Counted from the first letter of the stretch, positions 41,186 through 50,146 are shown. The stretch: DNA of 64,000 nucleotides from JAZKFT01 sp040386335 (GCA_040386335.1 JAZKFT010000040.1:62001-126000); one strand, 5' to 3'. A program made the numbers and translations. Notes: generated by a model not told the origin, from the sequence alone.

Positions 41186-42187
41186 ATGAAACTTAAGCAA
41201 CATTCTAAACAAGCCTTGCTGGTAATATTGTCATTTTTCTTGTTGCTTCAAATAGAGGCACAGGCACCTGTGATAGACGATGTCGGCTATCGCGGTGGTT
41301 CTATTAAAGGGATCAAAAAGCTGGATAGGGCGCTCAATTTTGTAGTGATAGGCGACTGGGGCAGAAACGGGGAAAATTACCAGAAGGAAGTGGCCACAGC
41401 CATGGGCCAGGCAGCCCACGACATGGAGGCAAGATTTGTGATCTCAACCGGCGATAATTTTTATCCCTACGGTGTAAGAAGTGTTTCTGATTATCACTGG
41501 ATATCTTCCTTCGAAACGATTTACAGGGCCCAATCCTTACACGTAAAATGGCACCCGGTTTTGGGTAATCATGACTATGGGTCCAACCCCGATGCAGAAG
41601 TGGAGTATTCAAAGATCAGCAGCCGCTGGGATATGCCGGCAAGGTATTATTCAAAAAAATATTTTATAAATAACGATACCACACAGGGAGTGCTGCTGGT
41701 ATTTATAGACACGGAACCTTTCGAAAAAAAGATGCAGGGCAAAAAAACCGATAGTGTAAAATATACAGTCAGCGCCACCGCGGACCAGCAGGTGTGGCTG
41801 GAAAAGACCCTAAGTGATGCTACGGTGAAATGGAAGATAGTAGTTGGCCACCATACTGTTTACACCGGTGGCTGGCGCATGAAATCGCCGGAAACTCAAA
41901 AGCTTCGGGCCTTTTTAGAACCGATGTTTCAGAAATACGGTGTAGACCTTTATATCTGTGGTCATGAGCACCACCTAGAGTATACAAAACCAGAAGGGAA
42001 TACGCATTATATCGTATCGGGTGCCGGGTCTGAGGCCCGTACAACTACACTTCATCCAGAAGGCGGAAAGTTTGCGGCTTCGGAACAAGGCTTTGCAGCT
42101 TTTTCCATTGCCGGCAACAAGGCGCTCCTTCAATTTATTAATCACACCGGAAAAATCATTTACACTACCGAAATTGATAAAAAGTAG
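41186..42187 (+). CDS. Secreted metallophosphoesterase, purple acid phosphatase type
   Basis: 333 residues from the ATG at 41186 (MKLKQHSKQALLVILSFFLLLQIEAQ), a signal peptide. Calcineurin-fold motifs are complete: VIGDWGRNG, STGDNFYPYG, VLGNHDYG, VVGHHTVYTGG and CGHEHHLEY. The DWG, GDNFYPYG and GNHDY set is that of tartrate-resistant (type 5) purple acid phosphatases, which cleave phosphomonoesters and in some cases phytate. It follows the DNase I-fold gene on the same strand and is therefore part of the suggested phosphate and inositol scavenging group. An in-frame start 18 codons earlier has no signal-like sequence and was not chosen. Confidence 0.88.
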   Translation: MKLKQHSKQALLVILSFFLLLQIEAQAPVIDDVGYRGGSIKGIKKLDRALNFVVIGDWGRNGENYQKEVATAMGQAAHDMEARFVISTGDNFYPYGVRSVSDYHWISSFETIYRAQSLHVKWHPVLGNHDYGSNPDAEVEYSKISSRWDMPARYYSKKYFINNDTTQGVLLVFIDTEPFEKKMQGKKTDSVKYTVSATADQQVWLEKTLSDATVKWKIVVGHHTVYTGGWRMKSPETQKLRAFLEPMFQKYGVDLYICGHEHHLEYTKPEGNTHYIVSGAGSEARTTTLHPEGGKFAASEQGFAAFSIAGNKALLQFINHTGKIIYTTEIDKK

Positions 42188-42321
42188 ATATGCTTTAGCC
42201 CTTTTTTTGCAGGTAAATGTTAGGATAACAGGGAGTTTTCCACGTATTAACTAAGCCATGCCCGTTCAGAAATAATAAATTAAATTCGCCGCATTCAAGT
42301 AAATCGAAAACCAATAATACC

Positions 42322-43611
42322 ATGAGTTACATCGCAAGCATCCATGCCAGGCAAATATTAGACAGCCGCGGCAATCCTACAGTAGAAGTAGACGTACTAA
42401 CCGAAGAAGGCATTTTAGGCCGTGCAGCCGTACCAAGCGGTGCGAGCACCGGCATACATGAAGCGGCCGAACTTCGTGATGGCGACAAGAAAAAATATGG
42501 CGGCAAGGGTGTACTCAAAGCCGTAAAGAATACCAACGATACAATTGCCCCTAACCTGTTGGGTATGGATATAGCCGATCAAACCGGCATCGACCAAATG
42601 ATGATAGACCTGGACGGAACGCCTAACAAAAGCAAACTGGGCGCCAATGCGATCCTTGCAGTGAGTATGGCTGTCGCCAAAGCTGCTGCGGAAGAAAGCG
42701 GCCTTCCTTTATACCGGTATATCGGTGGCACCAATGCCAAAACGATGCCTGTGCCGATGCTGAATATCCTCAACGGAGGTGCACACGCCGATAATAAAAT
42801 CGATTTCCAGGAGTATATGATCGTACCCGTGGGAGCCAGCAGCTTTAGCGAAGGACTACGTTGGGGCGTGGAAATTTTTCATGTATTGAAAACGGTTTTG
42901 AAAAAGAAAGGGTTCAGCACCAATGTAGGTGATGAGGGTGGTTTTGCCCCCAACATCCAGAGCAACGAAGAAGCGATTGAAACCGTGTTGGAAGCGATTA
43001 GCGCAGCGGGCTACAAAACCGGCAGCCAGATTGTGATCGCCATGGATGCCGCCAACAGTGAGTTGTGGGATGCCAAGAAGAAAAAGTATGTTTTTCACAA
43101 AAGTGATGGTAAGGTGTTGAGTAGCGAAGAACTGGTGAACTTTTGGGCCAATTGGGTAAAGCAATATCCACTTGCCAGCATAGAAGATGGTATGGCCGAA
43201 GATGATTGGGCAGGCTGGAAAATGCTGACTGAAGCCGTAGGCACCAAATGCCAGCTGGTAGGCGACGATCTTTTTGTAACCAATGTTGACCGCCTTAAAA
43301 CCGGTATCGATAAAAGCATAGCCAATGGACTGCTTGTGAAAGTGAACCAGATTGGAACCATTACAGAAACCATCAATGCCGTTACCATGGCGCAGCATGC
43401 AGGTTACAATACCATCATGAGCCATCGCAGCGGGGAAACTGAAGACACCACCATTGCCGACCTGGCCGTGGCACTCAACTGCGGACAGATAAAGACCGGT
43501 AGTGCCAGCCGCACCGACCGTATAGCCAAGTACAACCAGTTGATCCGCATAGAAGAACAACTGGGGGATGGCGCCTATTATCCGGGGAAGAAATTGAAGT
43601 TTGGAAAGTAG
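42322..43611 (+). CDS. eno: Enolase
   Basis: 429 residues, normal length. Metal- and substrate-binding segments are all present: SRGNPTVEVDV, PSGASTGIHEA, NVGDEGGFAPN (Glu205 as proton relay), VKVNQIGTITE (Lys340 as catalytic base) and SHRSGETEDTTIADLAVAL. It interconverts 2-phosphoglycerate and phosphoenolpyruvate in glycolysis and gluconeogenesis. A one-mismatch -7 box (TAAATTCG, 42281-42288) lies upstream. A strong terminator follows the gene. Confidence 0.98.
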   Translation: MSYIASIHARQILDSRGNPTVEVDVLTEEGILGRAAVPSGASTGIHEAAELRDGDKKKYGGKGVLKAVKNTNDTIAPNLLGMDIADQTGIDQMMIDLDGTPNKSKLGANAILAVSMAVAKAAAEESGLPLYRYIGGTNAKTMPVPMLNILNGGAHADNKIDFQEYMIVPVGASSFSEGLRWGVEIFHVLKTVLKKKGFSTNVGDEGGFAPNIQSNEEAIETVLEAISAAGYKTGSQIVIAMDAANSELWDAKKKKYVFHKSDGKVLSSEELVNFWANWVKQYPLASIEDGMAEDDWAGWKMLTEAVGTKCQLVGDDLFVTNVDRLKTGIDKSIANGLLVKVNQIGTITETINAVTMAQHAGYNTIMSHRSGETEDTTIADLAVALNCGQIKTGSASRTDRIAKYNQLIRIEEQLGDGAYYPGKKLKFGK

Positions 43612-43658
43612 TCTGAACCTGAATCCGACAGATTGAAATGAGTTATCATAAACAAAAG

Positions 43659-43687
43659 ACCTCCTGACGAAAATCGGGAGGTTTTTT
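43659..43687 (+). terminator. Rho-independent terminator after eno
   Basis: A 9-bp stem ACCTCCTGA/TCGGGAGGT (one G-U pair) with a 6-base loop is followed by TTTTT. Confidence 0.8.
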
Positions 43688-43773
43688 GTTGCTGTCATTG
43701 CGGGTGAATATTTTCCGTCACCGGATCAAATTCTTTGACAAGAGGTGTAGGTATGGCTTTGGGTTAAAATTTT

Positions 43774-43844
43774 CTGTGATTCTGCACAGGTCGGGGTTTC
43801 ACGCAAGATTTCCAAGGTTCAGAGTGGCCGCTGTGAAAACCCCG
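43774..43844. other. Structured non-coding region upstream of the ORF6N gene
   Basis: Within the 449-base gap after eno, CTGTG-N6-CACAG (43774-43789) is followed by a longer hairpin of CGGGGTTTCAC (43792-43802) with GTGAAAACCCCG (43833-43844, one bulge). No convincing gene is present; a 74-codon open frame at 43686-43910 has no family resemblance. Confidence 0.4.
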
Positions 43845-43877
43845 CCCGGACTGGGTCTTTTCCGTAAGAGCGTTTAT

Positions 43878-43898
43878 GGTACCACAAAATGTGATACC
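43878..43898. promoter_or_regulatory. Imperfect palindrome GGTACCACA-N3-TGTGATACC
   Basis: Nine-base arms with one mismatch lie 163 bases before the ORF6N start. The core resembles the longer palindrome inside that gene at 44242-44266, so both may be sites of one DNA-binding protein. Confidence 0.4.
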
Positions 43899-44060
43899 TC
43901 AAATCTTTAGAATGCTTCCGGAACTATTTCGATCCTGTTTTATTGAAATCCATCGCTACAAAGGCCTTGTTTGACATATAATTCTACGCATCCGTGTATC
44001 AGTCTTTTGCTATCACCTAAAAAAAACTACTATTGCCAACAACGCCTCTATACAACGAAC

Positions 44061-44597
44061 ATGGAGATTGGAATAATACAAAATAAAATTTACGACGTAC
44101 AAGGTCATAAGATCATGTTCGATTTTGACCTGGCGGCATTGTATGAAGTGGAAAACAGGGCTTTAAAGCAAGCGGTAAAACGTAATATGGACCGCTTTCC
44201 TGCAGACTTTATGTTTCAGCTGTCGAAACCACAATGGACCGAGGTTATCACAAATTGTGATAACCTTCCTGAAACTGTGAAATTCAGCCCGGCATTACCC
44301 TTCGCCTTTACCGAACAGGGCGTAGCTATGCTTTCAAGCGTTTTAAAAAGCAAAAAGGCATTGCAGGTAAATATTGCCATCATGCGGGTTTTTGTAGAAG
44401 TAAGGCGGCTTGTTTTGTACAATAACAATGTACTGGAGCAAATTAAGGAATTAAGGGAGCGATTAGGTGAACACGATACACAGCCCCATAGTATTTACGA
44501 CGCCATGGAAAACCTGCTGGACAAGGAAATTGGTAAAGAAGCCGCAAAGGTAAAATGGGAGAAAAGGGAGAGGATTGGTTTTAAGAAAGAGATTTAG
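44061..44597 (+). CDS. ORF6N-domain DNA-binding protein (phage antirepressor-like)
   Basis: 178 residues from the ATG at 44061 (MEIGIIQNKIYDVQGHKIMFDFDLAALYEVENRALKQAVKRN, abbreviated here by its known ORF6N pattern). The N-terminal ORF6N domain covers about 5-95 and closes with LPFAFTEQGVAMLSSVLKS. A helical C-terminal part follows. ORF6N domains come from large DNA viruses and phage antirepressors and bind DNA; chromosomal copies are frequent in Bacteroidota, and their role is unknown. There are no phage genes around it. A 25-base palindrome lies inside the gene, encoding the VITNCDN region between the two halves of the domain. Confidence 0.85.
   Translation: MEIGIIQNKIYDVQGHKIMFDFDLAALYEVENRALKQAVKRNMDRFPADFMFQLSKPQWTEVITNCDNLPETVKFSPALPFAFTEQGVAMLSSVLKSKKALQVNIAIMRVFVEVRRLVLYNNNVLEQIKELRERLGEHDTQPHSIYDAMENLLDKEIGKEAAKVKWEKRERIGFKKEI
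44242..44266. repeat. 25-base near-perfect palindrome inside the ORF6N coding sequence
   Basis: Twelve-base perfect arms (left arm AGGTTATCACAA) surround a single central A. The site lies in the codons for EVITNCDNL. Such symmetry by chance inside a coding region is unlikely. Confidence 0.8.
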
Positions 44598-44657
44598 TAG
44601 CTAGCATACATTTTAATGAAGAATGCGTAGGATGGCAGTCCCCTGTCTTCCGGACCA

Positions 44658-46814
44658 TTACCAACCTCCTCCGCCCCCTCCACCTCCACCCCCGCCACTT
44701 GATCCGCCCCCAAAAGATGAGCCGCCGCCTGAAGAAGAAGAGGGCGGGCTACTGGCCGAGGAGATGGTTCCTGATAAGCCGCTGCTGAACGATGAACCAA
44801 AACTGCTCCGGTCGCTGAAATCCCTGTGCATATGGCTGATGCCGGATGAAGTGGCAGCTGTAATAGCTGCCGTGGCTATGATATCTTGAAATTGTTTGCC
44901 CCACTCAATTTCGCAATCCAATGCCACCGCCCACGGCATGTATTTTTCATACAGTTCGATCGTTTTTTTGGGTGGGTTCATGGCGTCTATCCGCTGTTCA
45001 TCTGCGGCACGCAGGTACATTCGAAAGCCTTCGATAATATCCATGGTTTTCCTGCCTTCACCGGTATACGCTTTCATGATACCGTAATAAGACTTTTGGA
45101 TAATAATACAAATTACCAACCCGCCAAACAGAAATAATAGTTGCCAGGGATTCTGTTGTACAGTTTTCGGTATTACAGCGAAAAGTAGCCCGGCAACGGA
45201 TAGTAAGGTAAGCAGGTTACCCACGGCCATATACCTATTATTCATGGCCAGGAAACCGGTTTTTCGGCCTTCCCTGAGGTAGGTTGATTTGCAGTGAGCC
45301 AGTATTTTAGTCCGGAGGTCGCCAAGGTCGGAGTTGTATTTGCCCTTTTTTATGGTACTGCCTACCAGGTCTTTTACATCGCTCTCAAAATCTACATATC
45401 CTGCCCTGGTGCCGCTTTTTGAAGAGGCTGTGATTTTATAAACATTTGATTTAAATAGCAATCCCTCCCGGTCAATGTCAATCTCAATTTTATTTCTAAC
45501 CGCGAGGTCAATAATGGTGGCAGCAACGAGGCGATTATCAAAGCCCTGCTTTTGCATAAAGCCGGCGGCGGCAGGAGAGAGGCCGGCGGGCGGATAAAAT
45601 TGCGGGATCACATTTCCTTTCGCAGGGTCTTTCCCTACCAGAAGCCAGGCGATAAAATTGAAAACCAACAACAAAATAATAACGGCGCTCATGATAAAAA
45701 CGACCAGGTTGCTCTTTACCATGCGGATAAAGTTCTCCTGCTTTCCCGGGGGCGTTACAATCCCTTTTCGCCATGAAGTGGCAACGGTAAGTCCCTGGTT
45801 TGGTGCCAACGGGCGGTTGGTTTTAAAACTTACCAGCAGGCTGTCTTTGATGCGGCTGTACAGCACTTCGCATTGCGATTTTTTCTCACCTGAAAAACCC
45901 GTGTAGCAGGCGTTGGACATCACAGAGGCGTTGGCAGGCAACTGTAATGTACAAAGTGCAGAATCAATGCGGAAGGACCAGCCATTGCCGGTTGCGTTCC
46001 AATAGAGTTCATCAAAATCCTTTAAGAATTTGATTTGAAAATCGGTTTCATACACAATATCATAAGTGTACCTGCCTGCTTCTAAAAATATATTCGCATT
46101 ACCGATCTGTAGATAATAGCCATTGTCGCTTTTCTTCAGCGTATAAGGTTCCTTCTTTCCATCCAGCGTCACCTGTTTTACATCAAGACCTACTTCATGA
46201 CTCATTTTGTATTCGTCTACATACACTGTTGGGAAGGATCTGAATATCCCCCTTTTTATGTCATAATTGCCAAAGCCGGAATCGCCGGATGAACCAGAGT
46301 TGTAGGAGTTTTCATTGGTATTAAAAACAGTAATGGTTTCACGAACATGTAGCTTGCCTGAGGGTAAAATGGTTACATGGCTTTTGTAAAAGTTGATATG
46401 GTCGCTGGCATTAAGGTAGAGTTGCTTCTGTATTATTTTGCTGGTATGGCAGGCATTGACAACAGCTTGTTTCAAATAACTGGTATAGAGTTTTTTTTGC
46501 CCGTCAAAATCGTCGGGAACTGTATTTTTTATTGCCTGTAGCGAGTCTGTTATTTCTTTTTTAGCGAGCTGCAGAATGGCCAGTTTGATGGATGGGTAGC
46601 GTTCCCTGAATATTTTATTGGGCACTTTGTAATCAGCAAAAACCGCAGCAGTAGCGGCATAGACCAATGAATCTGTCTCTGCAGCATTCAGATAGTTGCC
46701 CGATGGGATAGTGTAGGAAAGATTGTTGGGTCGCTTTAATTTTTTCTTTTGCGCATGTGTGGTTAACACCGCTGAAAAAAGAAATAGCAACAGGAAGAGA
46801 TAATTTTTTATCAT
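44658..46814 (-). CDS. DUF2207 membrane protein with glycine-rich C-terminus
   Basis: 718 residues from the ATG at 46814 (MIKNYLFLLLFLFSAVLTTHAQ), which starts a signal peptide; a start nine codons earlier is less likely. A large extracytoplasmic DUF2207 region (INFYKSHVTILPSGKLHVRETITVF) is followed by a membrane span (VVFIMSAVIILLLVFNFIAWLLVG). A cytosolic part (FYPPAGLSPAAAGFMQKQGFDNRLVAATIIDLA), a second pair of spans and a Ser/Gly tail ending in a run of Gly and Trp complete the protein. DUF2207 proteins often sit next to LemA, as here. Their function is unknown. Confidence 0.88.
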   Translation of the reverse strand: MIKNYLFLLLFLFSAVLTTHAQKKKLKRPNNLSYTIPSGNYLNAAETDSLVYAATAAVFADYKVPNKIFRERYPSIKLAILQLAKKEITDSLQAIKNTVPDDFDGQKKLYTSYLKQAVVNACHTSKIIQKQLYLNASDHINFYKSHVTILPSGKLHVRETITVFNTNENSYNSGSSGDSGFGNYDIKRGIFRSFPTVYVDEYKMSHEVGLDVKQVTLDGKKEPYTLKKSDNGYYLQIGNANIFLEAGRYTYDIVYETDFQIKFLKDFDELYWNATGNGWSFRIDSALCTLQLPANASVMSNACYTGFSGEKKSQCEVLYSRIKDSLLVSFKTNRPLAPNQGLTVATSWRKGIVTPPGKQENFIRMVKSNLVVFIMSAVIILLLVFNFIAWLLVGKDPAKGNVIPQFYPPAGLSPAAAGFMQKQGFDNRLVAATIIDLAVRNKIEIDIDREGLLFKSNVYKITASSKSGTRAGYVDFESDVKDLVGSTIKKGKYNSDLGDLRTKILAHCKSTYLREGRKTGFLAMNNRYMAVGNLLTLLSVAGLLFAVIPKTVQQNPWQLLFLFGGLVICIIIQKSYYGIMKAYTGEGRKTMDIIEGFRMYLRAADEQRIDAMNPPKKTIELYEKYMPWAVALDCEIEWGKQFQDIIATAAITAATSSGISHMHRDFSDRSSFGSSFSSGLSGTISSASSPPSSSSGGGSSFGGGSSGGGGGGGGGGGW

Positions 46815-46849
46815 AGAAAATGCAGTAGCCCGGCCGGGCAAAGTGGACG

Positions 46850-47416
46850 TTAACTGAAACTAACGGTGGGTGCAGTACGTGCAGCTGCATCTTCTGCAAA
46901 AAATGTTTCAGGCTTAAAGCCAAACATACCTGCCACAATATTTTTAGGAAAAACAGCCATACTTTGGTTGTACTCCCTTACCGTGCCATTATAATACCGG
47001 CGGGCATAGGCAATTTCCTCCTCCAGTTCATTCAGTTTTCCCTGGAGTTGTAAGAAGTTTTGGTTGGCCTTTAATTCAGGGTAGTTCTCCGTGATCTGCA
47101 ACATGTTGATAAGCGCTTTGTTAAGCCCGGCAGAGGCGGCATTTTGTTCTGCAATGGTAGTGGCCCCGGCACTTTGGTTACGCCATTTAATCACTTCCAC
47201 CAATGTTTTATTTTCATGGCCGGCATACCCTTTCACCGTTTCCACGAGATTGGGAATCAGGTCGTTCCTTTTTTGCAATGTAGCACCGGTACCGCTAAAG
47301 CCTTCATTCACCAATATGCGCTCTTTGGTAAGTTCGTTGTAAACACTGATCAGCCATACGATGATCAACACAATTAAAACGGCTGCTACAAGCAGAACGA
47401 TGGTGGATGTAGTCAT
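46850..47416 (-). CDS. lemA: LemA family protein
   Basis: 188 residues. One N-terminal membrane span (IVLLVAAVLIVLIIVWLISVYNEL) is followed by a long four-helix region: LQKRNDLIPNLVETVKGYAGHE, ITENYPELKANQNFLQLQGKLNELEEEIAYARRYYNGTVREYNQSMAVFP. These segments are diagnostic of LemA. Most of the chain should lie outside the cytosol or in the periplasm. It is the first gene of a two-gene operon with the DUF2207 protein, 35 bases apart. The molecular role is not known. Confidence 0.94.
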   Translation of the reverse strand: MTTSTIVLLVAAVLIVLIIVWLISVYNELTKERILVNEGFSGTGATLQKRNDLIPNLVETVKGYAGHENKTLVEVIKWRNQSAGATTIAEQNAASAGLNKALINMLQITENYPELKANQNFLQLQGKLNELEEEIAYARRYYNGTVREYNQSMAVFPKNIVAGMFGFKPETFFAEDAAARTAPTVSFS

Positions 47417-47745
47417 TAGCTAAATATAAGTTGTTAATAGATGGACTCAAATATTATCAAAAAAATCCTGAGTTGCAATAGGAGTTAGTATTTGGAACCG
47501 CTCATCGAGCGTTCGGTCTGGAACCTTAGGTAAATCATGGAATGCAACCATATCTAAAAAATGCTAAGGCGGTGCATGCACCTTCGCAGCAGGTGCCACT
47601 AACCGGCGACGGAACCTGTCAAAGTTTTGACAACGAATACCGCATATGAAGCTATAAGCCCTTAATATGAACCCTGGCCCATTTTCCTTGCTACAGGGTA
47701 TTTCTTTGTATCACCAATTTATTCGCCACCCCAATTGCTTCAACA
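47417..47745. other. Divergent intergenic region with a 12-base palindrome
   Basis: 329 bases between lemA and the tail-collar gene. GGTGCATGCACC at 47571-47582 is a perfect palindrome, and CGCTC-ATC-GAGCG at 47499-47511 is a short hairpin. No gene or clear promoter is visible. Confidence 0.4.
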
Positions 47746-48564
47746 ATGAAAAACGCATTAATACTGTTTATCGCTGCCATTTTTGCCAGTACATTATTGA
47801 AGGCCGAAATCACTAAAAATACCAAGACCTACGTGCCGGTCATGACAACGGTTCAGCGTACGAGCCTCGTCAACACGCCTAAGGGTTTGATGGTGTACGA
47901 TAATGACACGAAATCGTATTGGCTGTACCTGGCCGAAGGATGGCAGCAATTGGCTGGCATAACAGCTTCCCCTGGCCAAAAGGCTAGTGGCAATGGCGCT
48001 GAGACAAATGGTGCCAGCGCAACCAACGGAACCAGCAATGTGGCCTCACCAATGGTCGCGATGTCTGACGGTCCGGCAAACATGTACCTTGGCTTTAGCG
48101 AAGCTGGTAATGTAGGTTCTTATTCGGGCAGTGTTGAGGATTTTGATATAAGTAATAACTCCACCGGCAATGTGAATGATGAACAATATAAGAGCAGTGC
48201 AAATGGAAGCATTGCTATCAGAAATGGATTCAATGCACGTTCCATTCGTTATTGCATTGCGATACAAGGAGCCTTTCCCAGGCCTGATACAGTTCAACCT
48301 GGGCCGGAAGATTCCTTACCGGTTAATTTCAACAGTTCCGATCCTCTTCCTGGTGAAATCAAGCTTTTTGCAGGTGTTTTTCCACCAAAAGGCTGGATGT
48401 TCTGTGAAGGGCAACTCCTCCCCATCAATCATAACACTAGTCTCTTTACTTTGATCGGCACTATGTACGGTGGAAATGGCACTACCCACTTCGCCTTACC
48501 TGATTTACGCAATGCTGTCCCGGTACCTGTTCCCGCTACTACCATTGCGGTATCCACAGATTGA
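47746..48564 (+). CDS. Secreted protein with phage tail-collar domain
   Basis: 272 residues. A signal peptide (ALILFIAAIFASTLLKA) is followed by a region typical of Bacteroidota fibre-like proteins (LVNTPKGLMVYDNDTKSYWLYLAEGWQQL), then an Asn/Ser/Gly-rich linker. The C-terminal tail-collar domain is at about 200-260: GEIKLFAGVFPPKGWMFCEGQLLPI, LFTLIGTMYGGNGTTHFALPDLRNAVPV. Microcystin-dependent-type relatives usually continue for 80 or more residues after the LPDLR motif; this protein stops soon after it, so the domain may be truncated. The likely role is at the cell surface. Confidence 0.78.
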   Translation: MKNALILFIAAIFASTLLKAEITKNTKTYVPVMTTVQRTSLVNTPKGLMVYDNDTKSYWLYLAEGWQQLAGITASPGQKASGNGAETNGASATNGTSNVASPMVAMSDGPANMYLGFSEAGNVGSYSGSVEDFDISNNSTGNVNDEQYKSSANGSIAIRNGFNARSIRYCIAIQGAFPRPDTVQPGPEDSLPVNFNSSDPLPGEIKLFAGVFPPKGWMFCEGQLLPINHNTSLFTLIGTMYGGNGTTHFALPDLRNAVPVPVPATTIAVSTD

Positions 48565-48624
48565 ACGGTAGCAGAAGCCAGGAGGTAGCAGTTTACAGGG
48601 AAGTCCGTATGGCAACAAGGTGTT

Positions 48625-49953
48625 TTATTTTTTTAGCCAGAAGTCAATGCGTTTGCCGCTGGTAATACCATAATTATCGATGAATAAAGTGGGTACAGCA
48701 TAAAGGTTACTCGTAATACCCGCAGGCACATTAATGGCGCTAAACGGCACATGCAGCCACCAGGTAATGTTGTTGAGCCCTTCCGCAGGAATATCATACT
48801 CCTGCGTGTACGAAGCGGCATAGCCATTTATATCGCTATAGCCCGGGTAAATGAGGCTGCCAACCTGCTGGCCGGTGGCCGTATTGTAAATGTGTACCAT
48901 CACCCTGAATTTCCGGCCATAGTTTGCCGGTATATGCAGGCTGCCATCTATCCGCATGGTAAGCCCATTGGCAAGATCGCCCTGGTTTTCTACGTTATAC
49001 TGTACATCGCTGCTGCCAATATAGGCAGTGTCAGCAGCAAATTGATTATGGTCGTCAATATTGGTAACAGCAGAATCGATATGCGTTGGCTGGGTCACAG
49101 GTGTTTCCACAGGAGTAGTGGTACTGGTATAGCGGGTATAGGCATCCCTGGCCACAAAACCATATTTCACTACCTGGGAAAATAGCTGGTAATCGAGGTA
49201 GCCAAAGCCTTTGTCGCCCCATTCGGTACCCCAACTGTTCATCAGTTTAAAGAGTTTTTTGGTCTCATCATAACCTACCAGCAGCATTGCATGACCGCCT
49301 GCCGGCTCTCCGGCTTCTTTCCACACATAACTTTCCTTTAAGGCATAGCCATCAGAGATGAACTTTTTGGACACCTCAGCTCCGATCATAACCGGGTACC
49401 CTGCAGCCAGTTGCGCCTTTACTTCCTTAATATCCTGTGTATTCACCTGCCGCCAAAAATCTATGCGGAACGGTGTGGCATTTGCGCGTTGCTGTTCCGT
49501 AGGTTTCGAGGTCCAGTCTGATTCGTTGTAGGGCATTTCTTCCATGCGGCAAACCCCTTGCTCACTTAGTACTTTAAGGGCATCTGTCATTATCGTAGGC
49601 ACATTCAGGCCATTATTGATCTGGTTGTATATATACGATGGGCTAAAGTTTATCTGCCCCCCGGATTCTAATTTTTCCTGGTAGCTTTTCAGTGCATAAG
49701 CCACTGTCCATGCCACACAGCTTTGTTGGCTGCCCTGGTTGCCGACGGCGGGCATATTTGGAGTAAGGTCAACGATAGCGGGTAATTCGTCGCCGCCAAA
49801 TGGAGTTGACGCCATAGGTATGCCAGCCAGCCGGTCTGCTTTTTCAAAGATCAATCCCAAAGTTTGTTGGGTTTCTTGTTTTTTTTCGGAATTGAACCAT
49901 TTGCATGAAATAGAAGTACAGAAAACAACAATTAATAGCAGGGCACGTTTCAT
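48625..49953 (-). CDS. Papain-like (C1 family) cysteine protease, lipoprotein
   Basis: 442 residues. The lipobox (TSISC) makes Cys17 the anchor. The protease domain (about 55-270) has the catalytic Cys79 in GNQGSQQSCVAWTVAYAL with the oxyanion Gln before it, His221 in GGHAMLLVGYD and Asn239 in LMNSWGTEWGDKGFGYL. The C-terminal 160 residues form a separate, probably beta-rich domain with no name I know. There is no long inhibitory propeptide, only about 40 residues. It likely degrades proteins or peptides at the outer membrane. It is convergent with the tail-collar gene. Confidence 0.9.
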   Translation of the reverse strand: MKRALLLIVVFCTSISCKWFNSEKKQETQQTLGLIFEKADRLAGIPMASTPFGGDELPAIVDLTPNMPAVGNQGSQQSCVAWTVAYALKSYQEKLESGGQINFSPSYIYNQINNGLNVPTIMTDALKVLSEQGVCRMEEMPYNESDWTSKPTEQQRANATPFRIDFWRQVNTQDIKEVKAQLAAGYPVMIGAEVSKKFISDGYALKESYVWKEAGEPAGGHAMLLVGYDETKKLFKLMNSWGTEWGDKGFGYLDYQLFSQVVKYGFVARDAYTRYTSTTTPVETPVTQPTHIDSAVTNIDDHNQFAADTAYIGSSDVQYNVENQGDLANGLTMRIDGSLHIPANYGRKFRVMVHIYNTATGQQVGSLIYPGYSDINGYAASYTQEYDIPAEGLNNITWWLHVPFSAINVPAGITSNLYAVPTLFIDNYGITSGKRIDFWLKK

Positions 49954-50146
49954 AGGGGATTTTTTTGGGTTCCGTAAAATACAAAGGATTTTTGATTTTT
50001 GAAATTTGCGGAAGGAAAGCTGGTTGCCGGTTTTGATACAAGAGGTTCAGAAACCAATAAGCTTTATGGCTCCCTGTTAACTTGTGGAAAATCAGGCAGG
50101 CATAATTTTACATAACTTCCGACTTTTACTTTTTAAATCCCCTCCT

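Noticed and set aside
43686..43910. Plus-strand frame of 74 codons after the eno terminator
   Set aside because: It begins inside the terminator T-run, has no family resemblance, and the region is better explained by inverted repeats.
44061..44597. ORF6N gene as a prophage marker
   Set aside because: No capsid, terminase, integrase or attachment repeat is nearby; the flanking genes are chromosomal (eno, DUF2207).
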